A stretch of 64,000 bases of DNA from Pedobacter steynii (lineage in GTDB: Bacteria > Bacteroidota > Bacteroidia > Sphingobacteriales > Sphingobacteriaceae): positions 496,001 to 560,000 of the forward strand of contig NZ_FNGY01000003.1 of NCBI RefSeq assembly GCF_900103665.1, written 5' to 3'. This document shows, piece by piece, positions 16,877 to 24,500 of this stretch (within the stretch, counting starts at the first letter, position 1; each line of letters starts with the position of its first letter). The notes beneath the pieces are model-generated. The model worked only from the letters and a program-made list of their open reading frames with translations, was not told the origin of the DNA and ran no database searches. A program made the translations under genes and the position numbers.

Positions 16877-18264
16877 TAGTTCAATTTTAAAATTTCTTTA
16901 ATATCTGATATGATTTTCGAAGCAAGGTTCTCTGCAACGGTTTCGCTGCCAGCCTCACTGTAAATACGAATAATCGGTTCTGTATTTGACCTGCGCAAAT
17001 GAACCCATTCTTTATCAAACTCTATTTTCAACCCATCAATTGTACTGGTAGGCTGGTTTTTATATTTCTCCTGAACCTTCAGCAATAAAGCATCAATGTC
17101 CATTTCAGGAGTTAAGGTAATTTTATTCTTAGAAATGTAATAAGCAGGATAGCTACTTCTCAAAAGAGAAACAGACTTACCAAACTTCGCAAGGTGCGTC
17201 AGGAATAATCCGATTCCAACCAGCGCATCACGGCCATAATGAGATTCCGGATAGATGATTCCACCATTACCTTCACCACCAATCACCGCATTGGTTGCTT
17301 TCATTTGGTTCACTACATTCACCTCTCCAACTGCAGAAGCGTTATACTCCCCTCCTGCTCTTTCCGTCACATCTCTCAATGCTCTGGTCGAAGACAAGTT
17401 AGAAACCGTATTTCCCGGGGTATTTTTAATCACATAATCCGCTACTGCAACCAAGGTATATTCTTCACCAAACATTCCGCCATCTTCACATACAAAGGCC
17501 AAACGGTCTACATCCGGGTCCACTACAATTCCTAAATCTGCATTTTTCTCTTTTACCAGCTTGGCAATTTCGGTCAGGTTTTCCGGCAATGGTTCCGGGT
17601 TGTGAGGGAAATGACCATCTGGGGTACAGTACAATTCATAAACGGTTTCAACGCCCAGTGCCTTTAATAAGGCTGGCACAAAAATCCCGCCTGTAGAGTT
17701 TACACAATCAATAGCAATCTTAAAATTGGCTGCTCTGATCGCTTCTACATCTACCAGTGGCAGCGCAAGAACGGCATCTATATGTTTCTGTAAATACGTA
17801 TCGTTATTGGTCACCTTACCCAGATCATCGACATCTGCAAAGCTGAATTCTGCTTTTTCAGCGATGTCTAAAAGTTCTTTTCCATCCGCATCGCTGATGA
17901 ATTCCCCTCTTTCATTGAGTAATTTTAAAGCATTCCATTGTTTAGGATTGTGACTTGCCGTTAAGATGATCCCGCCTCCTGCTTTTTCAAGCGGAACAGC
18001 GATTTCCACCGTTGGTGTAGTCGACAAGCCAAGGTCAACGACTTCAATTCCCAAGCCCTGAAGTGTGCCAATCACGAGGTGGTTCACCATTTCTCCGGAG
18101 ATCCTGGCGTCACGACCGACAACAATTTTTTTAATGTTCGTTTTATTGATAATCCAGGAGCCGTAAGCTGCCGTAAATTTAACGATATCAATAGGAGTCA
18201 AACCATTACCGGCAATTCCACCGATGGTTCCTCTTATTCCAGAGATAGATTTTATTAGTGTCAA
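16876..18264 (-). CDS. glmM: Phosphoglucosamine mutase
   Basis: The protein converts glucosamine 6-phosphate to glucosamine 1-phosphate on the way to UDP-GlcNAc for peptidoglycan and LPS. I place the start at a TTG (18262-18264), giving 462 residues beginning (M)TLIKSISGIRGTIGG, the usual N-terminus of Bacteroidota homologues. The ATG 84 bases upstream would add 28 residues without family match and would cut into the divergent promoter. Motifs: phosphoserine loop LTASHNPKQWN (Ser104), metal-binding DPDVDR near residue 250, sugar-binding GEGNGG, and phosphate-binding RRSNTEP near the C-terminus. Some relatives act as phosphomannomutase or phosphoglucomutase, so substrate preference is inferred. 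Cotranscribed with the cysteine desulfurase. Confidence 0.88.
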   Translation of the reverse strand: MTLIKSISGIRGTIGGIAGNGLTPIDIVKFTAAYGSWIINKTNIKKIVVGRDARISGEMVNHLVIGTLQGLGIEVVDLGLSTTPTVEIAVPLEKAGGGIILTASHNPKQWNALKLLNERGEFISDADGKELLDIAEKAEFSFADVDDLGKVTNNDTYLQKHIDAVLALPLVDVEAIRAANFKIAIDCVNSTGGIFVPALLKALGVETVYELYCTPDGHFPHNPEPLPENLTEIAKLVKEKNADLGIVVDPDVDRLAFVCEDGGMFGEEYTLVAVADYVIKNTPGNTVSNLSSTRALRDVTERAGGEYNASAVGEVNVVNQMKATNAVIGGEGNGGIIYPESHYGRDALVGIGLFLTHLAKFGKSVSLLRSSYPAYYISKNKITLTPEMDIDALLLKVQEKYKNQPTSTIDGLKIEFDKEWVHLRRSNTEPIIRIYSEAGSETVAENLASKIISDIKEILKLN

Positions 18265-18399
18265 GTTATTCGGTTTTTTTTCCAAAAATAGCAAAAAAAG
18301 AACAGAATGATTGATTTTTAAGGCCCTCAATCGTAAAATTAACATCATTAAAATTGTAGATCAGGTTTAAATAATCCTCTTTGTTGCATTTGAAAATAC

Positions 18400-18407
18400 T
18401 ATCTTTG
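18400..18407 (+). promoter_or_regulatory. Bacteroidota -7 promoter element upstream of methyltransferase operon
   Basis: TATCTTTG fits the TAnnTTTG consensus exactly, 32 bp before the ATG at 18440. A TTTG lies 16 bp further upstream (18380-18383), a little closer than the usual 19-21 bp. Confidence 0.5.
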
Positions 18408-18439
18408 TCTTTTTCCTAAACATCAAAAATTCGGGCTCT

Positions 18440-19171
18440 ATGCAGCGTAAATGGTTTCAATATTGGTTCAATTCCCCCTATTACCATATTTTATATAGTC
18501 AACGTAATGACGCTGAGGCAGAATTCTTAATCGATAACCTTTCAGCATATTTAAAACCTGCAGCAGACTCCAGGATTCTGGACATTGCCTGTGGCAGGGG
18601 GCGTCATTCCATTTACCTGAATAAAAAAGGTTATGATGTGACCGGAATAGACCTTTCAGAACAAAGCATAAAATATGCGCAGCAGTTCGAGCAAAAACAC
18701 CTTCATTTCTTTGTTCATGACATGCGTAAGCTGGCCTTCATCAATTATTTTGATATCGCCATGAACCTGTTTACCAGTTTCGGATATTTTGATACGGAAA
18801 AAGACCATGTGAATGCGCTAAAATCCTTCAGAAAGGGAATAAAAGCGGACGGAACTTTGGTTATCGACTATTTCAACACCCAGAAAATCATTAAAAACCT
18901 AACGCAGCAGGAAACGAAAACTGTAGAAGGTATAGAATTCCATCTCCATAAATTTGTGTCGGAAGGAAAGATCATTAAACACATCAACTTTGAACACAGG
19001 AACAAAGCCTTTGCTTTTGAAGAGCGGGTACAGGCCTTCCAGCTGGAAGATTTTGAAAGAATGTTTTTAAAGAGCGGCCTGCAGATCACTGAGACTTTCG
19101 GAAGCTATGGCCTGGAGCCATTTGACGAGATGAAGTCCGACCGCCTGATCTTAATCTGCAAAAAAGTATGA
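18440..19171 (+). CDS. Class I SAM-dependent methyltransferase
   Basis: A 243-residue cytoplasmic protein with a Rossmann-like methyltransferase fold. Motif I is RILDIACGRGRHSIYL (about residues 45-60), the acidic end of strand 2 is VTGIDLSEQSI, and motif II/III follows as HDMRKLAFINYFDIAMNLFTSFGYF. The last segment is a beta-rich extension present in many small-molecule and tRNA/quinone methyltransferases, so the substrate is not predictable. It is the first gene of a three-gene operon: the next gene starts within its stop codon (ATGA overlap). Preceded by a good -7 promoter element. Confidence 0.85.
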   Translation: MQRKWFQYWFNSPYYHILYSQRNDAEAEFLIDNLSAYLKPAADSRILDIACGRGRHSIYLNKKGYDVTGIDLSEQSIKYAQQFEQKHLHFFVHDMRKLAFINYFDIAMNLFTSFGYFDTEKDHVNALKSFRKGIKADGTLVIDYFNTQKIIKNLTQQETKTVEGIEFHLHKFVSEGKIIKHINFEHRNKAFAFEERVQAFQLEDFERMFLKSGLQITETFGSYGLEPFDEMKSDRLILICKKV

Positions 19172-19731
19172 TAGAAAGCCTGCAGCAGTTTGATGTCGAA
19201 TTGTTCCTTAAAATTCACAGAGGTCTCGCCAATCCATTTTTCGATTGGCTGCTCCCTTTAATGAGGAACCGTTACTTCTGGGCGCCACTCTATCTTTTTA
19301 TCATCATCTTCTGCGTAAAGGAGTATAAGAAAAAAGGATGGTACATCATTGGTATGTTGCTTTTTACAGTAGCCATAGGCGATTTATTATCCTCCAGGGT
19401 CATCAAACCTCTGGTTGCACGCATCAGGCCCTGCAATGACCTCAGTCTGGCAGATGAACTGATCCGCCGCGTGCCCTGCGGAAGCGGTTATAGCTTTCCT
19501 TCTGCGCATGCCACCAACCATTTTGCCATCGCCCTCTTTCTCATCTTTGTCTTTTACGACAAATGGAAACCTATTTTGCCCATCGCATTGATCTGGGCCT
19601 TTATCATTTCTTTTTCACAAATCTATGTTGGGGTACATTACCCGATTGATACCATGGCAGGCGCAATATTGGGCAGTTCCATCGGTATCGCAACATCTTT
19701 TATCTACAAAAAAATACAACCGCAAGTATAA
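19168..19731 (+). CDS. PAP2 family membrane phosphatase
   Basis: A 187-residue integral membrane protein with about five hydrophobic helices and the full acid phosphatase/PAP2 signature: KPLVARIRPC (KxxxxxxRP, near residues 80-90), YSFPSAHATN (PSxH, near 108-117) and SQIYVGVHYPIDTMAG (SxxYxGxHYPxD, near 150-165). Such enzymes remove phosphate from lipids such as phosphatidic acid, phosphatidylglycerophosphate or undecaprenyl diphosphate, with the active site on the periplasmic side. The start overlaps the methyltransferase stop (ATGA) and the stop overlaps the ZIP gene start (TAATG), so the three are translationally coupled. Which lipid is hydrolysed is unknown. Confidence 0.9.
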   Translation: MIESLQQFDVELFLKIHRGLANPFFDWLLPLMRNRYFWAPLYLFIIIFCVKEYKKKGWYIIGMLLFTVAIGDLLSSRVIKPLVARIRPCNDLSLADELIRRVPCGSGYSFPSAHATNHFAIALFLIFVFYDKWKPILPIALIWAFIISFSQIYVGVHYPIDTMAGAILGSSIGIATSFIYKKIQPQV

Positions 19732-20459
19732 TGGAAGTCTGGAAGCTGTTTATTTTATTCTTTAGCGCCTTTTTAGGAGGCTCTGCCATCTTTCTGGTAA
19801 AGAGCGATAAGTCGCAGCTGCTGAAGCTCATCCTGTCTTTTAGTGGGGCCTATTTATTTGCCATTACGGTATTACACCTGATCCCTGATGCGTACAGCGG
19901 TCCGGACCATGCAGAAATCGGCATCTTTATCCTGATTGGTTTTTTATTGCAGATCCTGCTGGAACAGTTCTCCGAAGGCGTAGAACATGGGCATATTCAT
20001 AAACACGGGGATTCCAAAGCTTTTCCTTATGGCATCATGATCAGTTTATGTCTGCATGCCTTTCTGGAAGGTATGCCTTTGGCTAAAGATCAGCACAATG
20101 CCTTGATTTTTGGAATTTCATTACACCATATCCCTGCGGCCTTTGCACTGGCCAGCATCCTGATGCAAAGCAAATTCAACAGGAACAGCGTACTTTTTTA
20201 CATCAGCATTTTTGCCATCATGGCCCCGCTTGGTTTTTATGTGAGTTACGGCCTCAGCAATGGCACCATTGGAGGCGTAGAAAACTATTTCAACAAGATC
20301 ATGGGAATTGTGATCGGAATCTTCCTTCATATCTCTACGACCATCCTGTTTGAATCCAGTGTAGACCATAAGGTGAGTAAACGGAAAATGATTGCGGTAT
20401 TATGCGGTGTAGCAATCGCCCTGATCGGTTATTTCTCTGCCGGCGGACATAGTCATTAG
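19731..20459 (+). CDS. ZIP family metal transporter
   Basis: A 242-residue inner-membrane protein with about seven to eight helices. The first metal-site helix carries TVLHLIPDAY; a histidine-rich cytoplasmic loop (GVEHGHIHKHGD) is typical of ZIP proteins; the paired intramembrane sites are LCLHAFLEGMP and LHHIPAAFAL, corresponding to helices IV and V, where His and Glu bind zinc or iron. Expected role is uptake of divalent cations, likely zinc, into the cytoplasm. Last gene of the methyltransferase-PAP2 operon with a 1-base overlap. Only 8 bases separate its stop from that of the convergent marR gene. Confidence 0.9.
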   Translation: MEVWKLFILFFSAFLGGSAIFLVKSDKSQLLKLILSFSGAYLFAITVLHLIPDAYSGPDHAEIGIFILIGFLLQILLEQFSEGVEHGHIHKHGDSKAFPYGIMISLCLHAFLEGMPLAKDQHNALIFGISLHHIPAAFALASILMQSKFNRNSVLFYISIFAIMAPLGFYVSYGLSNGTIGGVENYFNKIMGIVIGIFLHISTTILFESSVDHKVSKRKMIAVLCGVAIALIGYFSAGGHSH

Positions 20460-20467
20460 GCGGAGCA

Positions 20468-20932
20468 TTATCCCCGCATTTTATCCAATAATTCGTTTAA
20501 AAGCGTGGCTTCCTCTTCGGTCAGGTTTTTAGAAACCGGTGCGGAAAGATCCAGCTCCTGGTCCATCTTCTTCAACAGAGAGAGTCCCTTATCGCTGATC
20601 AGAATATCTACGGCACGTTTATCATTTGGATTTATCTTTTTGGCCACCAGTTCTTTTTGAACCAGCCGCTCTGTGATCCTGGAAGCATCACACATCTTAT
20701 CCAGCATCCGTTCTTTCAGGAGGTTGATCGTAGAAGGCGCAGGGTATTGCCCCCTCAGAATTCTCAGGATATTGAATTGCTGAGGCGTGATTTCATAAGG
20801 CTGAATCAGCTGCCTGAAGTTCTCATTACACCAGCTATAGGTAAACACTACGTTTACAATGGCCTGCTGGTAAACATTTTCAAATTTTGACGTTTTTATT
20901 TCTTTCTGCAACTGCATCTCCGTTCTTTTCAT
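20468..20932 (-). CDS. MarR family transcriptional regulator
   Basis: A 154-residue winged-helix regulator. The DNA-binding domain runs from ITPQQFNILRILRGQYPAPSTINLLKERMLDKMCDASRITERLVQKELV (about residues 48-97), with the wing at KINPNDKRAVDILISDKGLSLL, both diagnostic of MarR. N- and C-terminal helices form the dimer interface. Ligand and target are unknown. Its ATG overlaps the stop of the DUF5522 gene by one base (TAATG), making it the last gene of the ybbR-coaE-MBL unit. Confidence 0.88.
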   Translation of the reverse strand: MKRTEMQLQKEIKTSKFENVYQQAIVNVVFTYSWCNENFRQLIQPYEITPQQFNILRILRGQYPAPSTINLLKERMLDKMCDASRITERLVQKELVAKKINPNDKRAVDILISDKGLSLLKKMDQELDLSAPVSKNLTEEEATLLNELLDKMRG

Positions 20933-21093
20933 TACGTATCCTTCTCTTCTTTGGGTTTGGCTTTCTTTTTACCGAATCCCCAGGGGCAATGTCTGCATTT
21001 ATTTTTACAACAATATCCTCTTTTCAAATGATAAGCTGCTGTGAAAACCATTAACCCATCTTCATTAAGATAATAGTCTACCCCTTCTTCCAT
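20932..21093 (-). CDS. DUF5522-like small cysteine-rich protein
   Basis: A 53-residue protein, ATG at 21091-21093, TAA at 20932-20934. Its core is YCCKNKCRHCPWGFGKKK: four cysteines and a histidine closely spaced (CC-x3-C-x2-HC), followed by a lysine-rich tail. The sequence MEEGVDYYLNEDGLMVFT leads into it. This matches the short DUF5522 family, found widely in Bacteroidota and Gammaproteobacteria; function unknown. The cysteine arrangement suggests a metal or Fe-S site, which is inference. It starts one base after the MBL gene stop and its own stop overlaps the marR start, so it is a real, coupled member of the operon despite its small size. Confidence 0.8.
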   Translation of the reverse strand: MEEGVDYYLNEDGLMVFTAAYHLKRGYCCKNKCRHCPWGFGKKKAKPKEEKDT

Positions 21094-21094
21094 T

Positions 21095-22036
21095 TTAAGT
21101 AAGCAATTTAACTACCAAACTGTTCTCATAATGGTTTTTTAATTGTAAACCATCTCCATGATTTGTCCAGACCTCTGTAGGTTTAACCTGTCCTATCGTA
21201 TAAATGATGTCTTCCCAATCGGCATGATCAGAAACATACAACTGAATCTCATTGTTATTTTGCAGGTGTTTCCAACCGGTCGCAAACACCCTGATCACAT
21301 TGATTGCCCGGAAATAGCTCCTGAATACCATCGGCGGCACAAGGTAAACCATATTGGTATGGTTATTCTTCATCACCTTTCTGTCGTACATCTCATATTT
21401 ACCCATGTCTATCCCCTTTTGCTCGTAAATTTTTACAAAAGGCATCATGCTATGGTGTACCAATATCCGTTTTTCCGGACAATATTTATTCATCAGACTG
21501 ATCAGACGCTGACATTTGCCCAGGGCATAAGCACCCAGCAGAATGTTACTCTGTGTCGCATTCAGCTTCAGAATTTCTTCCTCCGCTGCAGGGTGCCTGG
21601 TATTCGGATCTGCAAAAGTCGTCTCCGTGATCAGCACATCCGCCTGCACATATTCAATAGGCTCACAGGTATCATCAGGCTGAAGTTTATAATCTCCGGT
21701 ATACAGGTATTTAATGCCCTCATATTCCATCAGGATCATCGCAGAACCCAGGATATGCCCGGCAGGGATAAAACTTATTTTCACGCCGTTTAAGACAAAT
21801 GCTTCCTCATAAGCTTTAAGGAAAAACTCCCCTCCGGCAAATTTCTTATACCGGTGCTTCATAAAGAGCGCAGTGGCTTCCGTGCAATATACATTCAGAT
21901 TTCCACCTATGGCATGGTCCCCATGGGCATGGGAAATCACTGCATATTTTACGATTTCCTTAGGATCCAGATAAAAATCACCATATCTACAAAATAAACC
22001 TGTTTTTGTAGCAACTATAAAATCATCTAATATCAT
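21095..22036 (-). CDS. Metallo-beta-lactamase-fold exonuclease-like protein (YSH1/ligase-associated type)
   Basis: A 313-residue protein of the beta-lactamase/beta-CASP-related nuclease superfamily. The zinc site appears as HAHGDH at residues 36-41, PAGHILGS, YTGDYKLQPDD and, near the C-terminus, SDHADW and TNHGD. The combination AGHILGSAM with TGDY is typical of RNA/DNA processing members such as CPSF/YSH1-like proteins and the ligase-associated exonuclease. No DNA ligase gene is near. It starts on the stop codon of coaE (TAATG overlap). The nucleic-acid substrate is not known; a hydrolase on another substrate is less likely. Confidence 0.83.
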   Translation of the reverse strand: MILDDFIVATKTGLFCRYGDFYLDPKEIVKYAVISHAHGDHAIGGNLNVYCTEATALFMKHRYKKFAGGEFFLKAYEEAFVLNGVKISFIPAGHILGSAMILMEYEGIKYLYTGDYKLQPDDTCEPIEYVQADVLITETTFADPNTRHPAAEEEILKLNATQSNILLGAYALGKCQRLISLMNKYCPEKRILVHHSMMPFVKIYEQKGIDMGKYEMYDRKVMKNNHTNMVYLVPPMVFRSYFRAINVIRVFATGWKHLQNNNEIQLYVSDHADWEDIIYTIGQVKPTEVWTNHGDGLQLKNHYENSLVVKLLT

Positions 22037-22632
22037 TAAGGGAGTATATTTAAAAATTGATGGTGGAGTTCCATCACTTGTATAATTAAAGAATCTGTTT
22101 CATTGTTGCGGACCAGCATGTCCGCCATTTTTGCTTTCTCCTCATCGGAGAGCTGTTTATCCATCCGGGCCTGAACTTGTGCCTCAGTTACGCCATCACG
22201 TTGCATCACGCGTTGTAATTTGAGCGCTAAAGGAGCGACCACCAATACGTTCCGGTCGCACATCTGATAAGAGCCGCTTTCAAAAAGCAATGCGGCTTCT
22301 TTCAACACATAAGGGACCGCTGCCGGAACATCTTTTACCCAATGTTCAAATGCCCGGAATACGGCAGGATGCACCAGCGCATTTAATTTCGCCAGCTCTT
22401 CCGCCTGATTAAAGACAATGCCTGCGATATGCTTGTTGTTTAAGCTGCCATCAGCGGTATAACTTTCTGCGCCGAAAGTAGCTTTAACACCTGCGACCAG
22501 GATCGGATCGCTGACCATGATCTCCTTCGCTACCGTATCTGCGTAAAATACAGGAATGCCCAGGCTTTCAAACACCTTACACACCGTGGTTTTCCCACTC
22601 CCTATACCCCCTGTTATTCCTATTTTTAACAT
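22036..22632 (-). CDS. coaE: Dephospho-CoA kinase
   Basis: A 198-residue P-loop kinase that phosphorylates the 3'-hydroxyl of dephospho-CoA, the last step of coenzyme A synthesis. The Walker A is GGIGSGKTT at residues 8-16, followed by VFYADTVAKEI, the conserved D of the substrate lid. The CoaE-specific HPAVFRAFEHWV and VPYVLKEAALLFESG motifs are in the middle, and QRVMQRDGVTEAQVQARM, the ATP-lid helix, near the C-terminus. Length fits the family. One-base overlaps with the genes on both sides show tight coupling. Confidence 0.94.
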   Translation of the reverse strand: MLKIGITGGIGSGKTTVCKVFESLGIPVFYADTVAKEIMVSDPILVAGVKATFGAESYTADGSLNNKHIAGIVFNQAEELAKLNALVHPAVFRAFEHWVKDVPAAVPYVLKEAALLFESGSYQMCDRNVLVVAPLALKLQRVMQRDGVTEAQVQARMDKQLSDEEKAKMADMLVRNNETDSLIIQVMELHHQFLNILP

Positions 22633-23579
22633 TATTTTTCTATGATAAAATCAATTTTTGCGGGTTGCGACTGCACCAGTTTACAATAATCTGGAAAGCG
22701 GATGAGCTTTACCGTCAGTTCATTGTGCTGAAAAACTTTCCACTCATTCATGTCTACGACTGCCTCAATGAACTCTTCATTAACCTGGGTATATTTAGAA
22801 AGGGCAACCAACAGGGTAATCTTTACCTTTTTAGGGTAAAGTTTGATATTGTAATACTCTTTGTTATTGATGACTTTAACCGGAACTTCTATTATTTTTT
22901 CCGTGAACTCGTCGACCGGCAGTTTCACATCCACACTCGTCGGAAAGATGTTCACGTTCTTCATCTTATTTTGCATCATCGCTACCCTGGCCACTGTGGT
23001 CGCCTGGATTTTCTCTATTTTCAAAGTATCGGTATTCCATTCGTTGATGTTTCTGATGTCCTGCTCAGGTCCGGAAATGGTCACATAACTGGGATTGATC
23101 TGAATCTCATTTGAAACGCCATACTGTGGCATATAATGCAGGTTAGAAACCAGGTTTACCGGTACACGCTTCACCCTTCTTTCAGAAAAGTCGAAATAAA
23201 GGGTATCGGGTTTTACAGAAATGATCTTTTGAGAAGTCTCCAGTTGCCGGTTCACATTGAACAGCTGCTCAGAAAAGAGCACAAAATTCCTGTTGTTCAG
23301 TTTTTCCAGACTGATGGAAATCGATTGGGGTTTAATCCGCAGACGGGCAAAAAGCAACTGCCATCCGGTTCCTTCCACCTGCAAATCTACCGTGTCCGAC
23401 TGTAAAGGATGGAAAGCTTTCTTCTGAGGGAAATTTCTATAGTCCAGAACCGTCTTTGCGGTATAGACATATTTATTGTTCAAAGCCATGAACAGCCATG
23501 CACCAACTGCCAGGAACAGGCAGGTGACCAGCGCCAGAAAACGCTTTTGCTCTACTTTTGTGAGTTTGATGATTGGCAT
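22632..23579 (-). CDS. YbbR-like domain protein (CdaR-type)
   Basis: From the ATG at 23577-23579 the protein has 315 residues. A single transmembrane helix near the N-terminus (FLALVTCLFLAVGAWLFMAL, after the basic stretch KLTKVEQKR) anchors a large periplasmic part with YbbR-like repeats: VDLQVEGTGWQLL, VPVNLVSNLHYMPQYGV, PSYVTISGPEQDIRNI and IEVPVKVINN. YbbR/CdaR proteins regulate the di-adenylate cyclase in Firmicutes; in Bacteroidota the role is unproven. An in-frame upstream start would add 15 residues but would overlap the promoter at 23594-23625, so I reject it. First gene of the coaE operon. Confidence 0.82.
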   Translation of the reverse strand: MPIIKLTKVEQKRFLALVTCLFLAVGAWLFMALNNKYVYTAKTVLDYRNFPQKKAFHPLQSDTVDLQVEGTGWQLLFARLRIKPQSISISLEKLNNRNFVLFSEQLFNVNRQLETSQKIISVKPDTLYFDFSERRVKRVPVNLVSNLHYMPQYGVSNEIQINPSYVTISGPEQDIRNINEWNTDTLKIEKIQATTVARVAMMQNKMKNVNIFPTSVDVKLPVDEFTEKIIEVPVKVINNKEYYNIKLYPKKVKITLLVALSKYTQVNEEFIEAVVDMNEWKVFQHNELTVKLIRFPDYCKLVQSQPAKIDFIIEK

Positions 23580-23593
23580 GGTGGTAAAGTAAA

Positions 23594-23625
23594 CAAATAT
23601 ACTGAAATGCAAAAGCCGCACCAAA
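23594..23625 (-). promoter_or_regulatory. Bacteroidota promoter of the ybbR-coaE operon
   Basis: On the minus strand TTTG (23622-23625), a 20-base spacer and TATATTTG (23594-23601) match the -33/-7 consensus exactly. The -7 box ends 14 bp before the ATG at 23579, so the leader is very short. The -33 box falls in the loop of the yajC terminator. Confidence 0.75.
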
Positions 23626-23641
23626 CAAGGATGCGGCTTTT
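23611..23641 (-). terminator. Terminator of the nusB-yajC unit
   Basis: Stem AAAAGCCGCA / TGCGGCTTTT, 10 bp, 11-base loop, T-run on the minus strand, 20 bp beyond the yajC stop. It overlaps the promoter of the next operon. Confidence 0.85.
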
Positions 23642-23660
23642 ACCAGTATAGCTGAAAAAC

Positions 23661-24002
23661 CTATGCTTTAGGAGCGTCAGTTTTTGCAAGATCAACTTTA
23701 GGAGCTGCAGCTTTCGTTGCATCTAAAGAGACCGCAGTTTTATCAAAACGGATTTTAGCACCGCTTTCTACTTCGATTACAAACGTAGTATCGTTCATAT
23801 CAACGATCCTTCCGTGAATTCCGGCAGTAGTTACGATTTTATCGCCTTTTTTTAAGTCTTCAACCAGTTTTTTATGGTCTTTTGCTTTTTTAACCTGTGG
23901 TCTGATCATAAAGAAATAAAATACGACCATGATTAAAACCATCGGTACCAGGGTACCTAGCATATTGCTGCCACCTGCCTGTAAGATTACTGTTGATATC
24001 AT
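23661..24002 (-). CDS. yajC: Preprotein translocase subunit YajC
   Basis: A 113-residue protein with one N-terminal transmembrane helix (MLGTLVPMVLIMVVFYFFMIRPQ) followed by the family motif RPQVKKAKDHKK and a small SH3-like domain with LKKGDKIVTTAGIHGRIVDMND. YajC is an accessory subunit associated with SecDF in protein export at the inner membrane. The C-terminal tail is rich in alanine and lysine. It lies 28 bases after the DUF1573 gene and is the last gene before a strong terminator. Confidence 0.93.
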   Translation of the reverse strand: MISTVILQAGGSNMLGTLVPMVLIMVVFYFFMIRPQVKKAKDHKKLVEDLKKGDKIVTTAGIHGRIVDMNDTTFVIEVESGAKIRFDKTAVSLDATKAAAPKVDLAKTDAPKA

Positions 24003-24030
24003 ATTGTTGTTTATAAGATTTTTGTATTGC

Positions 24031-24495
24031 CTATTTTACTTCTTTGATCTCTCCGGTCAGGTGCAATTCTGCAACTGCCGGATTGGCATTTGAAGTCACC
24101 GTGATCACTTTATCCTGCATCCCAAATTTGCCATGGCTATCAAAAACTACTTTGATCACTCCCTCTCCACCCGGTGGAATTGGCTCTTTTGGAGGTTCAG
24201 GAATCGTACAACCACAAGTAGCAGTAGCATTGCTGATGATCAGCGGACTTTTACCTGTGTTTTTGAATTTGTAGCTATAGTTCACTTTCTCTCCCGGAGC
24301 TATTTTACCGAAGTTATAGATTCCGCTATCAAAGGTGATTACAGGTGCATCTGCCGCTGCAACAGGGTTTGCTGAAGCTTCAGTTGTTGCTGTTGTACCG
24401 GTAACTGCAGTGTTTTCTGCAGGAGTTTTTGCTGTGTTTTGCTGGCATGATGCAAATGTCATCGCTGCAATTGCCAATAACAAGATTTGTTTCAT
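24031..24495 (-). CDS. DUF1573 domain lipoprotein
   Basis: A 154-residue exported protein with a lipobox-like MTFASC (Cys17) and a threonine/alanine-rich linker up to about residue 50. The DUF1573 Ig-like domain fills the rest: FDSGIYNFGKIAPGEKVNYSYKFKNTGKSPLII, then ATCGCTIPEPPKEPIPPGGEG and VVFDSHGKFG. DUF1573 proteins are common in Bacteroidota, are thought to sit in the periplasm or on the outer membrane, and have no established function. Five bases separate it from nusB and 28 from yajC, so it is part of the same unit. Confidence 0.86.
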   Translation of the reverse strand: MKQILLLAIAAMTFASCQQNTAKTPAENTAVTGTTATTEASANPVAAADAPVITFDSGIYNFGKIAPGEKVNYSYKFKNTGKSPLIISNATATCGCTIPEPPKEPIPPGGEGVIKVVFDSHGKFGMQDKVITVTSNANPAVAELHLTGEIKEVK

Positions 24496-24500
24496 AATCG

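Noticed and set aside
21158..21793. Long open frame (211 codons) opposite the MBL-fold gene
   Set aside because: It is the antisense of a clear, motif-bearing gene; composition is unusual (many His, Arg, Ile) and typical of shadow frames.
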